NCBI GenBank assembly: GCA_947645355.1
Contig: CANSCI010000018.1
Span: 1 to 34,591 of the forward strand
Reading direction: 5' to 3'
DNA length: 34,591 nt
From: an uncultured Dorea sp.
GTDB taxonomy: Bacteria; Bacillota; Clostridia; Lachnospirales; Lachnospiraceae
The position numbers and the translations under genes are program-made. The notes under the pieces were generated by a model, which made no database searches, was not told the DNA's origin, and saw only the letters and a list, made by a program, of their open reading frames with translations. This document shows, piece by piece, positions 17,239-24,957 of the stretch. Positions within the stretch are counted from its first letter, which is position 1. Every line of letters starts with the position of its first letter.

Positions 17239-17294
17239 ATCTCTACGACACTTGGGGGAAGTGGGGAGTATTTTGGGAGGTATATGCGGAAGCT

Positions 17295-18287
17295 ATGAAG
17301 AAATTGACTTTAACGAACCATGCGCAGAACAATACGACCGTACTGGAAAATGAATTTATCGACAGGCATATGATCAAGGCCAACGGAGAATACGTAAAGA
17401 TATACCTGCTTCTCCTCCGGCACCTGAACGATTCCTCCGCTTTGCTGACAGTCTCTGAGATCGCGGATCTGCTGGATATCACGGAGAAAGACGTTGTCCG
17501 CGCACTGAACTACTGGAAAAAGGAAGGCCTTTTAGAATACGAAGCTTATGAAGGAGAATCCTGCACAAGGGGTAATTCCGCCCTGTCCTCTCCAACTGCA
17601 GCGGTACAGGGACTTACTGAACATCCCTCGGATGTTCCGGACATCCGGCAGTATAGAAGCAGGAAGGAATTCAAGGAATTATTGTTTGTGGCGGAACAGT
17701 ATCTGGGGAAAACATTATCTGCTGTAGATATTGATGCCATAACATATTTTTATGAAACGCTTGAGATGTCCGCCGACCTGATCGAATATCTGATCGAATA
17801 CTGCGTAGAAAACGGACATAAAAGCATCCATTATATACAGAAGGTGGCGCTGTCCTGGCACGGTCAGGATATCAGGACGGTAGAGCAGGCTAAGACAAGC
17901 TCCATCCTCTACAATAAGAACTGCTATTCCATCCTGAATGCATATGGAATTAAGGGACGGGCGCCTGCTGCTTCTGAGATTACCTACATCAGAAAGTGGA
18001 ATGAAGATTATGCATTTTCTCTGGACATCATTCTTGAAGCCTGCAGCCGTACCATGAATACAATTCATCAGCCTAATTTTGACTATACAGACTCGATCCT
18101 GAAAAAATGGCATGATAAAAATGTCCGTAATCTAAATGATATTGCTGAACTTGACGCAACGTTTACCCGGGAGAAGGAACTCAGGAAAAAGAAACCTGCA
18201 AAGCCTGTCGTCAGCAGCAAATTCAATAATTTCGAGAACCATTCTTATGACATCAATGATCTGGCACGCAAGCTGATACAACAATAG
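17295..18287 (+). CDS. DnaD/DnaB-domain replication initiation protein
   Basis: Primosomal protein of the Firmicute DnaD/DnaB superfamily, which remodels DNA at the origin and helps the loader bring the replicative helicase. The 330 residues show a winged-helix N-terminal domain (about 25-85), then two DDBH2-type helical domains (about 125-198 and 205-285). The second ends in the motif PNFDYTDSILKKWHDKNV typical of this domain. Two C-terminal copies resemble Bacillus DnaB more than DnaD. The C-terminal tail is basic. It precedes the helicase loader by 14 bases, so the two almost certainly act together. ATG 17295 overlaps the stop of a four-codon leader frame. Confidence 0.88.
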   Translation: MKKLTLTNHAQNNTTVLENEFIDRHMIKANGEYVKIYLLLLRHLNDSSALLTVSEIADLLDITEKDVVRALNYWKKEGLLEYEAYEGESCTRGNSALSSPTAAVQGLTEHPSDVPDIRQYRSRKEFKELLFVAEQYLGKTLSAVDIDAITYFYETLEMSADLIEYLIEYCVENGHKSIHYIQKVALSWHGQDIRTVEQAKTSSILYNKNCYSILNAYGIKGRAPAASEITYIRKWNEDYAFSLDIILEACSRTMNTIHQPNFDYTDSILKKWHDKNVRNLNDIAELDATFTREKELRKKKPAKPVVSSKFNNFENHSYDINDLARKLIQQ

Positions 18288-18301
18288 GAGACTACCTTGT
18301 T

Positions 18302-19315
18302 ATGACACTTTCCAATGCCCAGTACGACCATCTGATGCGTACTTACGAGAAAAGACAACTGGATAATGAGCACAGGCTGCGCAAAAATTATGAGACTGCC
18401 TGCCTGCACATTCCGGAGCTTGTCAGATTAGATGATGCCATATCATCATGCAGCATAGAGCAGGCAAAACTCCTCTTAGAAGGAGATAATTCTGCGCTCG
18501 ATAAGCTGAGGGAAAAGATCTCCCGCTTATCTGCACAGAAAAAAAATCTCCTGACAGCCGGCGGCTTCCCTGAGGATTATCTTGAGCCTCATTATTTCTG
18601 CCCTGACTGTAAGGATACGGGTTATATAGGTACAGATAAATGCCACTGCTTTAAAAAAGCAATCGTGGATTTATTATACACACAATCAAATCTGCAGGAG
18701 GTTCTCAAGAAGGAAAACTTCTCCACGTTTTCCCTCAGATTTTATTCCGGCAACCATATAGACCCTGTTACCGGAAGGTCAGCATTGGATGCCGCCAAGA
18801 CAGCATTAACCGCCTGCCATGAGTTTGTAGACACATTTTCCAATGAATTCCGCAACATACTTTTATTTGGCAGCACAGGTGTCGGCAAGACATTTCTGTC
18901 CCACTGCATCGCCAAAGAAGTGATGGATGCATCTTATTCCGTCCTTTATTTTTCTTCCTCTGAATTGTTTGATTTCCTTGGGAGAAACACCTTCGGCAAA
19001 AACGATGCACGGGACAATGATCCGTCTGATGACATCTGCGACTGCGACCTGTTGATCATTGATGATCTGGGGACAGAATTTTTCAACAGGTTTACCGCGT
19101 CTCAGCTTTTTGTATGCCTGAATGAACGTATCCTGCGGAAAAAATCAACAATCATTTCCACAAACCTGACGCTGGAGGACATTGAAAATATTTACTCTGC
19201 GCGGATCTTCTCCCGGATCAGCAGCAGTTATACGGTGCTGCACCTGATCGGAGATGATATCCGCATACAAAAAAAATTATTAGACCTGGGAGGTACAAAA
19301 GATGTTACGCCGTAA
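18302..19315 (+). CDS. Replicative helicase loader (DnaI/DnaC-like AAA+ ATPase)
   Basis: ATPase that loads the ring helicase DnaC/DnaB at the origin or at stalled forks. The 337 residues have an N-terminal helical region, a zinc-binding cluster CPDC and CHC (Cys100, 103, 114, 116), Walker A GSTGVGKT (190-197), Walker B LIIDDLGTE (251-259) and a sensor segment IISTNLT. The zinc domain and the partner gene favour DnaI over a transposon-type IstB. Its 3' end overlaps the start of prs by 14 bases. ATG 18302 is preceded by TAGGAG. Confidence 0.92.
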   Translation: MTLSNAQYDHLMRTYEKRQLDNEHRLRKNYETACLHIPELVRLDDAISSCSIEQAKLLLEGDNSALDKLREKISRLSAQKKNLLTAGGFPEDYLEPHYFCPDCKDTGYIGTDKCHCFKKAIVDLLYTQSNLQEVLKKENFSTFSLRFYSGNHIDPVTGRSALDAAKTALTACHEFVDTFSNEFRNILLFGSTGVGKTFLSHCIAKEVMDASYSVLYFSSSELFDFLGRNTFGKNDARDNDPSDDICDCDLLIIDDLGTEFFNRFTASQLFVCLNERILRKKSTIISTNLTLEDIENIYSARIFSRISSSYTVLHLIGDDIRIQKKLLDLGGTKDVTP

Positions 19316-20486
19316 TGAACGTGTTCTGGACAATATTCCAATTGGGGCTCTGGGAATTATCTGCCTTGACGGCTGCAAAGACATGGGAGAAAAAATCAAC
19401 AACTACATCATAAAGTGGCGCCGTGAAGACGGGCATGAATTTAAAGATGATGTAGTATTCAATGGCTATGAGCGGGACAACTATCTGATCGACGCAAAAG
19501 TGCCGCGCTTCGGCTCCGGAGAAGCCAAAGGCATCATCGGTGAGTCTGTGCGGGGCATGGATCTGTACTTGATCGTAGATGTATGCAACTACAGCCTGAC
19601 TTACTCACTGACGGGACAGACCAACCATATGTCCCCGGATGACCATTTCCAGAACCTGAAGCGTGTAATTGCCGCCATCGGCGGAAAAGCCCGCCGAATC
19701 AACGTTATCATGCCTTTCCTCTATGAGAGCCGTCAGCACAAAAGAAGCGGGCGGGAGTCACTGGACTGTGCCATTGCCCTGCAGGAACTGGTGCGCATGG
19801 GTGTTGACAATATTATTACTTTTGACGCCCATGACCCGCGGGTACAGAACGCCATTCCACTGAGCGGCTTTGAGACAGTCCGTCCCACTTATCAGTTTGT
19901 GAAGGGGCTTCTCCGCACCTTCCGGGATCTTGAGATCGACAGCGAACATATGATGGCCATCAGCCCGGATGAAGGAGCGACAGAGCGCGCCGTCTATCTG
20001 GCCAATGTACTGAACCTTGACATGGGCATGTTCTACAAAAGGAGAGACTATACCCGTATTGTAAACGGCCGCAACCCGATCGTAGCCCATGAGTTTCTCG
20101 GCTCCTCTGTGGAGGGCAAGGATGTTATCATACTGGACGATATGATCTCCTCCGGAGACAGCATCCTGGATGTTGCCGGACAGTTAAAGCAAAGGAAAGC
20201 GAAACGGATCTTTGCCGCCGCTACCTTCGGCCTGTTTACCAACGGCCTGGAGAAATTCGACAAGGCTTATGAGGATCACATTATCGACGGAATCCTGACA
20301 ACAAACCTGATCTATCAGACACCCGAACTGTTGGAACGTCCATATTATATCAATTGTGATATGAGCAAATACATCGCACTTATGATCGACACTTTGAACC
20401 ACGACGGCTCTGTCAGCAGTATTCTGTCGCCAAATGAGCGGATCCAGTACATTGTAGAAAAGTATAAAAGAGGAGAGGAAGTCTAA
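19302..20486 (+). CDS. prs: Ribose-phosphate pyrophosphokinase (long, divergent form)
   Basis: Makes PRPP from ribose-5-phosphate and ATP for nucleotide, histidine and tryptophan synthesis. At 394 residues it is about 80 longer than the usual enzyme. The ATP-site segment reads ESRQHKRSGRESLD, the ribose-binding region TFDAHDPRVQ, the flexible catalytic loop FYKRRDYTRIV and the PRPP loop VIILDDMISSGDSI. The classical PRPP loop is DDMIDTAGT, so this copy is divergent at several positions. ATG 19302 follows GGGAGG within the loader gene, so the two are coupled. Its TAA overlaps the stop of the convergent gene inside a hairpin. It could provide PRPP to hpt. Confidence 0.9.
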   Translation: MLRRNERVLDNIPIGALGIICLDGCKDMGEKINNYIIKWRREDGHEFKDDVVFNGYERDNYLIDAKVPRFGSGEAKGIIGESVRGMDLYLIVDVCNYSLTYSLTGQTNHMSPDDHFQNLKRVIAAIGGKARRINVIMPFLYESRQHKRSGRESLDCAIALQELVRMGVDNIITFDAHDPRVQNAIPLSGFETVRPTYQFVKGLLRTFRDLEIDSEHMMAISPDEGATERAVYLANVLNLDMGMFYKRRDYTRIVNGRNPIVAHEFLGSSVEGKDVIILDDMISSGDSILDVAGQLKQRKAKRIFAAATFGLFTNGLEKFDKAYEDHIIDGILTTNLIYQTPELLERPYYINCDMSKYIALMIDTLNHDGSVSSILSPNERIQYIVEKYKRGEEV

Positions 20487-20497
20487 CAGACTTCCTC
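20475..20497. terminator. Shared hairpin at convergent gene ends
   Basis: GAGGAAGTCT and AGACTTCCTC form a perfect 10-base stem with a 3-base loop. The stop codons of prs (TAA, plus) and the yhaN-like gene (TAG, minus) overlap by two bases in this hairpin. T-rich tracts on both sides are weak, so termination may be imperfect in either direction. Confidence 0.6.
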
Positions 20498-22030
20498 CTT
20501 TACATATGGGATGTGCAGTCGTTCCAGTGTCTGCTCTTCCCTCCTCTGGCAGGTAAATATCAATACCTGCTTTTTATTCTCCCATAGCCATTCCAGTGTA
20601 TTTGCAAGTCTGCCGTCATCATAATAGATAAAAGTATCGTCCAGAAATACCGGCAGTTCCTCTTCGTACAATATCTCTGCGGCTGCCATCCGGATAGCGA
20701 AATGTATCTGCTCGACCGTCCCTCTGCTGACCTGTCCGATTCCAATCTTTCTGCCGTCACTGATCAGGCTGATCCTCATCTGGTCCTCCACTACCAGACG
20801 GCTGTATCTGCCTGCCGTTATACTCTCTATAATCTCAGAGACACGTTCATTCAACACACGCCCCATCTGCTCCTGCAGTTCATCAGAAAGCTCATTGATC
20901 TTGCAGACAGCAAGTTCAACAGCCGCCTTTTTCTTCTCCTGTACCTTAAAGGCACTTCCGACCTCCTCTAACTCCTCCATCTGCTCCTGCAGGTTACTGT
21001 ACATCGTCTTCTTATCCCTGATCTCCTCACTGATGCGCCCCTTCTCCCACAGCAGCTTCTCCAGCGAGGCCTTCTCTTCCTCCGGTGTAATCTCTTCCAG
21101 GATCCGCTCCGGCTCTGTCTTCTCCTGTTTCTTGCCGACCTTAAGCCGGTTCCACACATAGATGCCGCAGCACAGGGATATAATAATGCATACCAGGTAA
21201 TTCCAGGGTCTTGGTACTACAAACAAGGGAAACAGGCTGACCATAATAAACAAAAGAACCTCTACCGGATGGACACGCCACTTCGCAGGCCGTATTTCAT
21301 CGATGACGCCTTTTCCTCCGGCCTCCTGCTGCTCCTTTTCCCTCCGGCTCTCGATCTCTCCCTCAAGGCTCTCCAGTTCACCCTCCAGTTTATGGATCTC
21401 CCGCCAGACATAGGACGACTCCTGCTCTGTCTTCTCTCTCTGCCGCTGTTTTTCTTCAAGTTCTGCCTTTATCTCTCTTTCAATCTGCTTTTTCCGCTCC
21501 TTCAGGTTCAGAAGCGCATGTTCCAGATCCATATCTCCGCCGCCGGCAGCATAATAATTCATGGCAAAATTACGAAGCTGTACACCCAGGGAGCGGTCCG
21601 GCTCTATCTTTAACTGTCCCACAGAGATGGTATTATTATAAGAGGTAAGCGTCATCCCGCCAAGAAGCATATTCAAATCTCCGCTTTCCACCGACAATTC
21701 CTCGCCGTCATCCTCACAGAACAATTCCGCTCTGCGGGAAAGGCGTCCGAAATTCCTGCGGACACAGAACATCTTCCCCCCGCTCTCAAACCGCAGCACG
21801 CCCGAATAATTCCCGGGGGTCTCCCATGGTTCATACAGGCTGAACGTGTCATTATAAGCAGCACGCCCCCTCCCTCTGTCTATTCCAAAAAGCATTCCTC
21901 TGATAAACGTATGAATCGTTGATTTCCCGGATTCATTTTCCCCGTAGAACAGATGTATCCCATCAGAAACTTCAATATGTTTATCGGTAAATTTCCCAAA
22001 GTTCTTAATTTCCAGTTCGCGTATCCGCAT
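20483..22030 (-). CDS. SMC/SbcC-like ATPase with a membrane hairpin (YhaN-like, compact)
   Basis: ABC-type ATPase related to SbcC and Bacillus YhaN, expected to work with the adjacent metallophosphoesterase. The 515 residues contain Walker A GENESGKST (30-38), a coiled-coil stretch (about 170-235), two hydrophobic segments (about 255-273 and 277-295), a second coiled coil (310-400), then the signature VSRGTVEQ and Walker B LPVFLDDTF. The membrane hairpin replaces the long zinc-hook arms of SbcC, so the protein is probably anchored to the membrane. I start at ATG 22030, preceded by AGAAGGGG and one base after the stop of the upstream gene; an in-frame ATG at 22105 lies inside that gene. Substrate is unknown. 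Confidence 0.83.
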   Translation of the reverse strand: MRIRELEIKNFGKFTDKHIEVSDGIHLFYGENESGKSTIHTFIRGMLFGIDRGRGRAAYNDTFSLYEPWETPGNYSGVLRFESGGKMFCVRRNFGRLSRRAELFCEDDGEELSVESGDLNMLLGGMTLTSYNNTISVGQLKIEPDRSLGVQLRNFAMNYYAAGGGDMDLEHALLNLKERKKQIEREIKAELEEKQRQREKTEQESSYVWREIHKLEGELESLEGEIESRREKEQQEAGGKGVIDEIRPAKWRVHPVEVLLFIMVSLFPLFVVPRPWNYLVCIIISLCCGIYVWNRLKVGKKQEKTEPERILEEITPEEEKASLEKLLWEKGRISEEIRDKKTMYSNLQEQMEELEEVGSAFKVQEKKKAAVELAVCKINELSDELQEQMGRVLNERVSEIIESITAGRYSRLVVEDQMRISLISDGRKIGIGQVSRGTVEQIHFAIRMAAAEILYEEELPVFLDDTFIYYDDGRLANTLEWLWENKKQVLIFTCQRREEQTLERLHIPYVKEEVC

Positions 22031-22031
22031 A

Positions 22032-23087
22032 TTAACCCCTTCTTGCTTCCATAAGAGCCTGAACCCCTTCACACATTGCCAGGTACTCCGTGCTGTCCCG
22101 GTCATAATCCCGAAACTCCCGGATCAGCCTCCCGAGAATGTTGTCCTGGTTCTGCTCAAACAGTTTCTCAAAATCATAGGCCGGCTTTGTCTGATCCACG
22201 ATCTCGATAATATTGCCGGACACATTTTCAGGATGAAGATCGAACATAATCTGAGGATCCCGAAATCCATTCAGTATAATCTTATAGATATGCTGTGTCC
22301 CCTCCCCGGCAATCATCTCCCTGATGCCCTCCTTCACGGCAAGCCCGGTCATACCGGCCGACACGGGGAACGTAAGGTGCCGGTACTCCCGCAACGCATG
22401 AGGAATAAACCTTACCCTGCATCCTTGTTCTGTAAATTCACCTGCAAGGTACCCATGGGGACCTGTGTCATTTTTATCAACAGGCTCGAGCGCTCCGCAG
22501 TACGCCATCCTTCCCGTGCTGATCACACAGGGCTTATGGATATGCCCCAAAGCGATATAATCATATCCCAGACGAAGCAGCTCCTCTTTTTTAAATGGCG
22601 CATGCAGCTCGTCACCGCCATGGAGCATCAGGATATTTACAGGCTGGCCGGAATCCCCGGGGAGTTGAAGCTCCGGCATTTCCCGCATCTCCCGGGCATG
22701 ATAGCTAAATCCGCAGACAGATACACCAAGTTCAGGGAACTCTGCTTTCTGGAGCACATTTCCCGTCAGCATGTGGACATTCGCAGGCCAGGAAAAGGTA
22801 CGATAATAGGAGCCGGCTTTCAGATAATCATGGTTTCCTGCGGTTAAAACGACCTGCGTCCTTTTAAGTTTCCCAAACAGATAGCCGATCTCCTTTAATT
22901 CGCGCAGCAATGGCTGACGGTGAAACAGATCCCCCACAATCAGCAGCAGATCTGTGCGCTCTTCCTCACAGACCTCTACCAGCCTCTCAAAACTATTCCA
23001 TATTTCCGCCTTCCGCTTTGGAGTGAACGCGCTTCCGGCGTCCGGGCTTGCCCCTAAATGTACGTCGGCGGTGTGTATGAATCTCAT
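22032..23087 (-). CDS. DNA repair-type metallophosphoesterase (SbcD/YhaO-like)
   Basis: Calcineurin-like exonuclease subunit, the partner of the SbcC/YhaN-like ATPase encoded next to it. The 351 residues have all family metal motifs: DVH (8-10), GDLFHR (52-57), GNHD (84-87) and GHIHKP, with MLHGG between. Length fits YhaO and SbcD. ATG 23087 follows GGAGGAAGGGAAGG, which lies inside the coding region of the upstream kinase gene. A one-base gap to the ATPase gene argues for coupled synthesis. SbcCD-type complexes cut hairpin and blocked DNA ends; whether this pair does so is inference. Confidence 0.9.
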   Translation of the reverse strand: MRFIHTADVHLGASPDAGSAFTPKRKAEIWNSFERLVEVCEEERTDLLLIVGDLFHRQPLLRELKEIGYLFGKLKRTQVVLTAGNHDYLKAGSYYRTFSWPANVHMLTGNVLQKAEFPELGVSVCGFSYHAREMREMPELQLPGDSGQPVNILMLHGGDELHAPFKKEELLRLGYDYIALGHIHKPCVISTGRMAYCGALEPVDKNDTGPHGYLAGEFTEQGCRVRFIPHALREYRHLTFPVSAGMTGLAVKEGIREMIAGEGTQHIYKIILNGFRDPQIMFDLHPENVSGNIIEIVDQTKPAYDFEKLFEQNQDNILGRLIREFRDYDRDSTEYLAMCEGVQALMEARRG

Positions 23088-24228
23088 CGTCCTTCCCTTC
23101 CTCCTTCTTCTTTGACGGCAGTATTACGATAAACTGAGTTTTCAGGTCATCACTCCTGGCACGGACACTTCCGCCGTGAAGTTCCACGATCTCCTTTGCA
23201 ATAGCCAGTCCAAGACCGGCGCCTCCCGTTCCGCTGGAGCGCGACCCATCCACCCTGTAAAATTTTTCAAAAATTGTCTGCAGCATCGTACCCGGAATCT
23301 TATCCCCCTCGTTGCTGAATACAATCTCAACATCGTCATTTTTCATTACGGCCCGGATCTGGATCCTGGTACTCTCATAGCAGTACGCGATCGCATTTCT
23401 CAGGATATTGTCAAATACCCGCGCAAGCTTATCCGGATCCCCGCTCACCTCCAGATTCTCCTCCACTTCCACCTCACAGCTCAGATGCTTCTCCTGGAGC
23501 ACCCCGTAAAGTTCATCCGCCAGCTGCTCCAGCATCAGGGACAGATTGATCTCTACCGGCTCCAGTTCAATATTCTGCAGGTTATATCGGGTAATATCAA
23601 AAAATTCATTGATCAGTTCCCCGAGTCGGATAGATTTTTCGTGGGCAATATGTATGTATTTCTCCCGCTCTTCACTTCCCATCTCCGGGTGAGTGTCAAG
23701 CATCGTCAGGTATGCCACGATGGACGTAAGCGGAGTCTTTAAGTCATGTGCCAGAAAAAGTACCAGATCATCCTTGCGTTTCTCACCTTCGATCGAATCC
23801 AGTTCCTGACGTTTTAATGTAGCCTTGATCTCATTTAACCGAATCTCAATAGGCTTTAATTCCGTGATCAGATGGATCGGCTCTGTGGAATCGGATACAA
23901 TATTCTCAATGCCGTCGCCCACCTGATCCAGGTAAGTTGTCATCTTAGACAGCGCCGCATAAAAGAAAAGCGCAAACAACAGCAGAAAACCTACTACCAT
24001 GAAAAAAGTCTTATTCCCGCCGATCAACTTCCAATAAAGAGAGATAGCAGTCTCCTCTTCTACATGGAAAGACATAAGGACATCTACAAAGATCTTCCCG
24101 AATTTTTCATTGTACACGCCGTCGATAACATAGTCCAGCAAAAAGCCGCCCACCAGCACTGTCAGAGCTGTGACAAGCACCGTCTGCAGCAAAATGCTGA
24201 ACTTTAATTTCCGATAATTATTCTTCAA
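22993..24228 (-). CDS. VanS-like sensor histidine kinase
   Basis: Membrane sensor kinase of the VanS type paired with the regulator just upstream. With the TTG start at 24228 it has 411 residues: membrane segments at about 10-35 and 74-95 around a short extracytoplasmic loop, H-box LAHDLKTPLTS (His161), N-box DNILRNA, and G-box GGAGLGLAIAKEIV. The TTG has GGAGTGGGG upstream and overlaps the regulator stop by 11 bases; an ATG at 24285 would extend into the regulator gene and is less likely. The last 35-40 residues, past the usual ending FIVILP, are highly basic and come from a 95-base overlap with the next gene. No vancomycin resistance genes are nearby, so the signal is unknown. Confidence 0.88.
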   Translation of the reverse strand: MKNNYRKLKFSILLQTVLVTALTVLVGGFLLDYVIDGVYNEKFGKIFVDVLMSFHVEEETAISLYWKLIGGNKTFFMVVGFLLLFALFFYAALSKMTTYLDQVGDGIENIVSDSTEPIHLITELKPIEIRLNEIKATLKRQELDSIEGEKRKDDLVLFLAHDLKTPLTSIVAYLTMLDTHPEMGSEEREKYIHIAHEKSIRLGELINEFFDITRYNLQNIELEPVEINLSLMLEQLADELYGVLQEKHLSCEVEVEENLEVSGDPDKLARVFDNILRNAIAYCYESTRIQIRAVMKNDDVEIVFSNEGDKIPGTMLQTIFEKFYRVDGSRSSGTGGAGLGLAIAKEIVELHGGSVRARSDDLKTQFIVILPSKKKEEGKDDEIHTHRRRTFRGKPGRRKRVHSKAEGGNME

Positions 24229-24907
24229 CTTTATACCCCACTCCCCAGACGGTCTTGATAAAATCAGATTTTCCGGTGGGCACATTCATCTTTTCACGCA
24301 GATGGCGAATATGTACCATCACTGTATTGTTGCTGTTCTTATAATATTTCTCATTCCAGACCTTCTCGAAGAGCTCCTCAGAGCTTATCACCTTGCCCCT
24401 GTTCTCGCAGAGGAGCCACAGGATCTCAAATTCAATGGGGGTAAGCGTCAGCTGCACTTCATTGTAAACACACTCATGAGAGGTACGGTTCAGAAACAGC
24501 CCCCCAAAATCAATAATATCTCCCGTATCCTTGCCGCCGTCATTATACTGCGTATACCTGCGGAGCTGGGCCTTTACCCTGGCCACCAGCTCCAGCGGGT
24601 TAAACGGCTTCGGGATATAATCATCCGCACCCAGTGTAAGGCCGGTGATCTTATCCATATATTCCGTTTTGGCTGTAAGCATGATCACCGGAAATGTATA
24701 CTTCTCCCGGATCTGCCTGAGAATCTGAAAACCGTCTACGTCCGGAAGCATAATATCCAGAATCGCCAGGTCGATCTTCATGCTGTCTATACACTTGAGC
24801 GCTTCCTCACCCGTATAGAATTTGTATACACTGTACTGATCCCCCTGGAGATACAGCTCGATAACGTCCGCTATTTCCTTCTCGTCATCAACTACTAAAA
24901 TATTCAT
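24218..24907 (-). CDS. VanR-like response regulator (OmpR family)
   Basis: DNA-binding response regulator of the kinase encoded next to it. The 229 residues have a receiver domain with acidic pocket DDE (7-9), phosphorylation site Asp51 (ILDIMLPD), the switch Thr in LTAK and the Lys in PKPF. A winged-helix effector domain follows, from LTPIEFEILWLL to TVWGVGYK. ATG 24907 has a perfect AAGGAGG site; the upstream ATG at 24949 lacks one. It lies 50 bases after asnS with no visible terminator, so part of its expression may come from the asnS promoter. Confidence 0.93.
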   Translation of the reverse strand: MNILVVDDEKEIADVIELYLQGDQYSVYKFYTGEEALKCIDSMKIDLAILDIMLPDVDGFQILRQIREKYTFPVIMLTAKTEYMDKITGLTLGADDYIPKPFNPLELVARVKAQLRRYTQYNDGGKDTGDIIDFGGLFLNRTSHECVYNEVQLTLTPIEFEILWLLCENRGKVISSEELFEKVWNEKYYKNSNNTVMVHIRHLREKMNVPTGKSDFIKTVWGVGYKVEE

Positions 24908-24957
24908 ACTTACCTCCTTGTAAACGTCTAAAAATGCCTGATCCTGCAAACAATTAC

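Noticed and set aside
17275-17287. The 13-mer GGGAGGTATATGC occurs here and on the minus strand at 32066-32054
   Set aside because: It is a ribosome-site plus start-codon context; a shared regulatory repeat is not needed to explain it.
17146-17294. Chromosomal replication origin at the DnaA boxes
   Set aside because: Only three boxes, no adjacent dnaA/dnaN and no clear AT-rich unwinding element; a regulatory role is simpler.
22993-24907. Vancomycin resistance locus
   Set aside because: Only the VanR/VanS-like regulators are present; no vanH, vanA-type ligase or vanX is seen.
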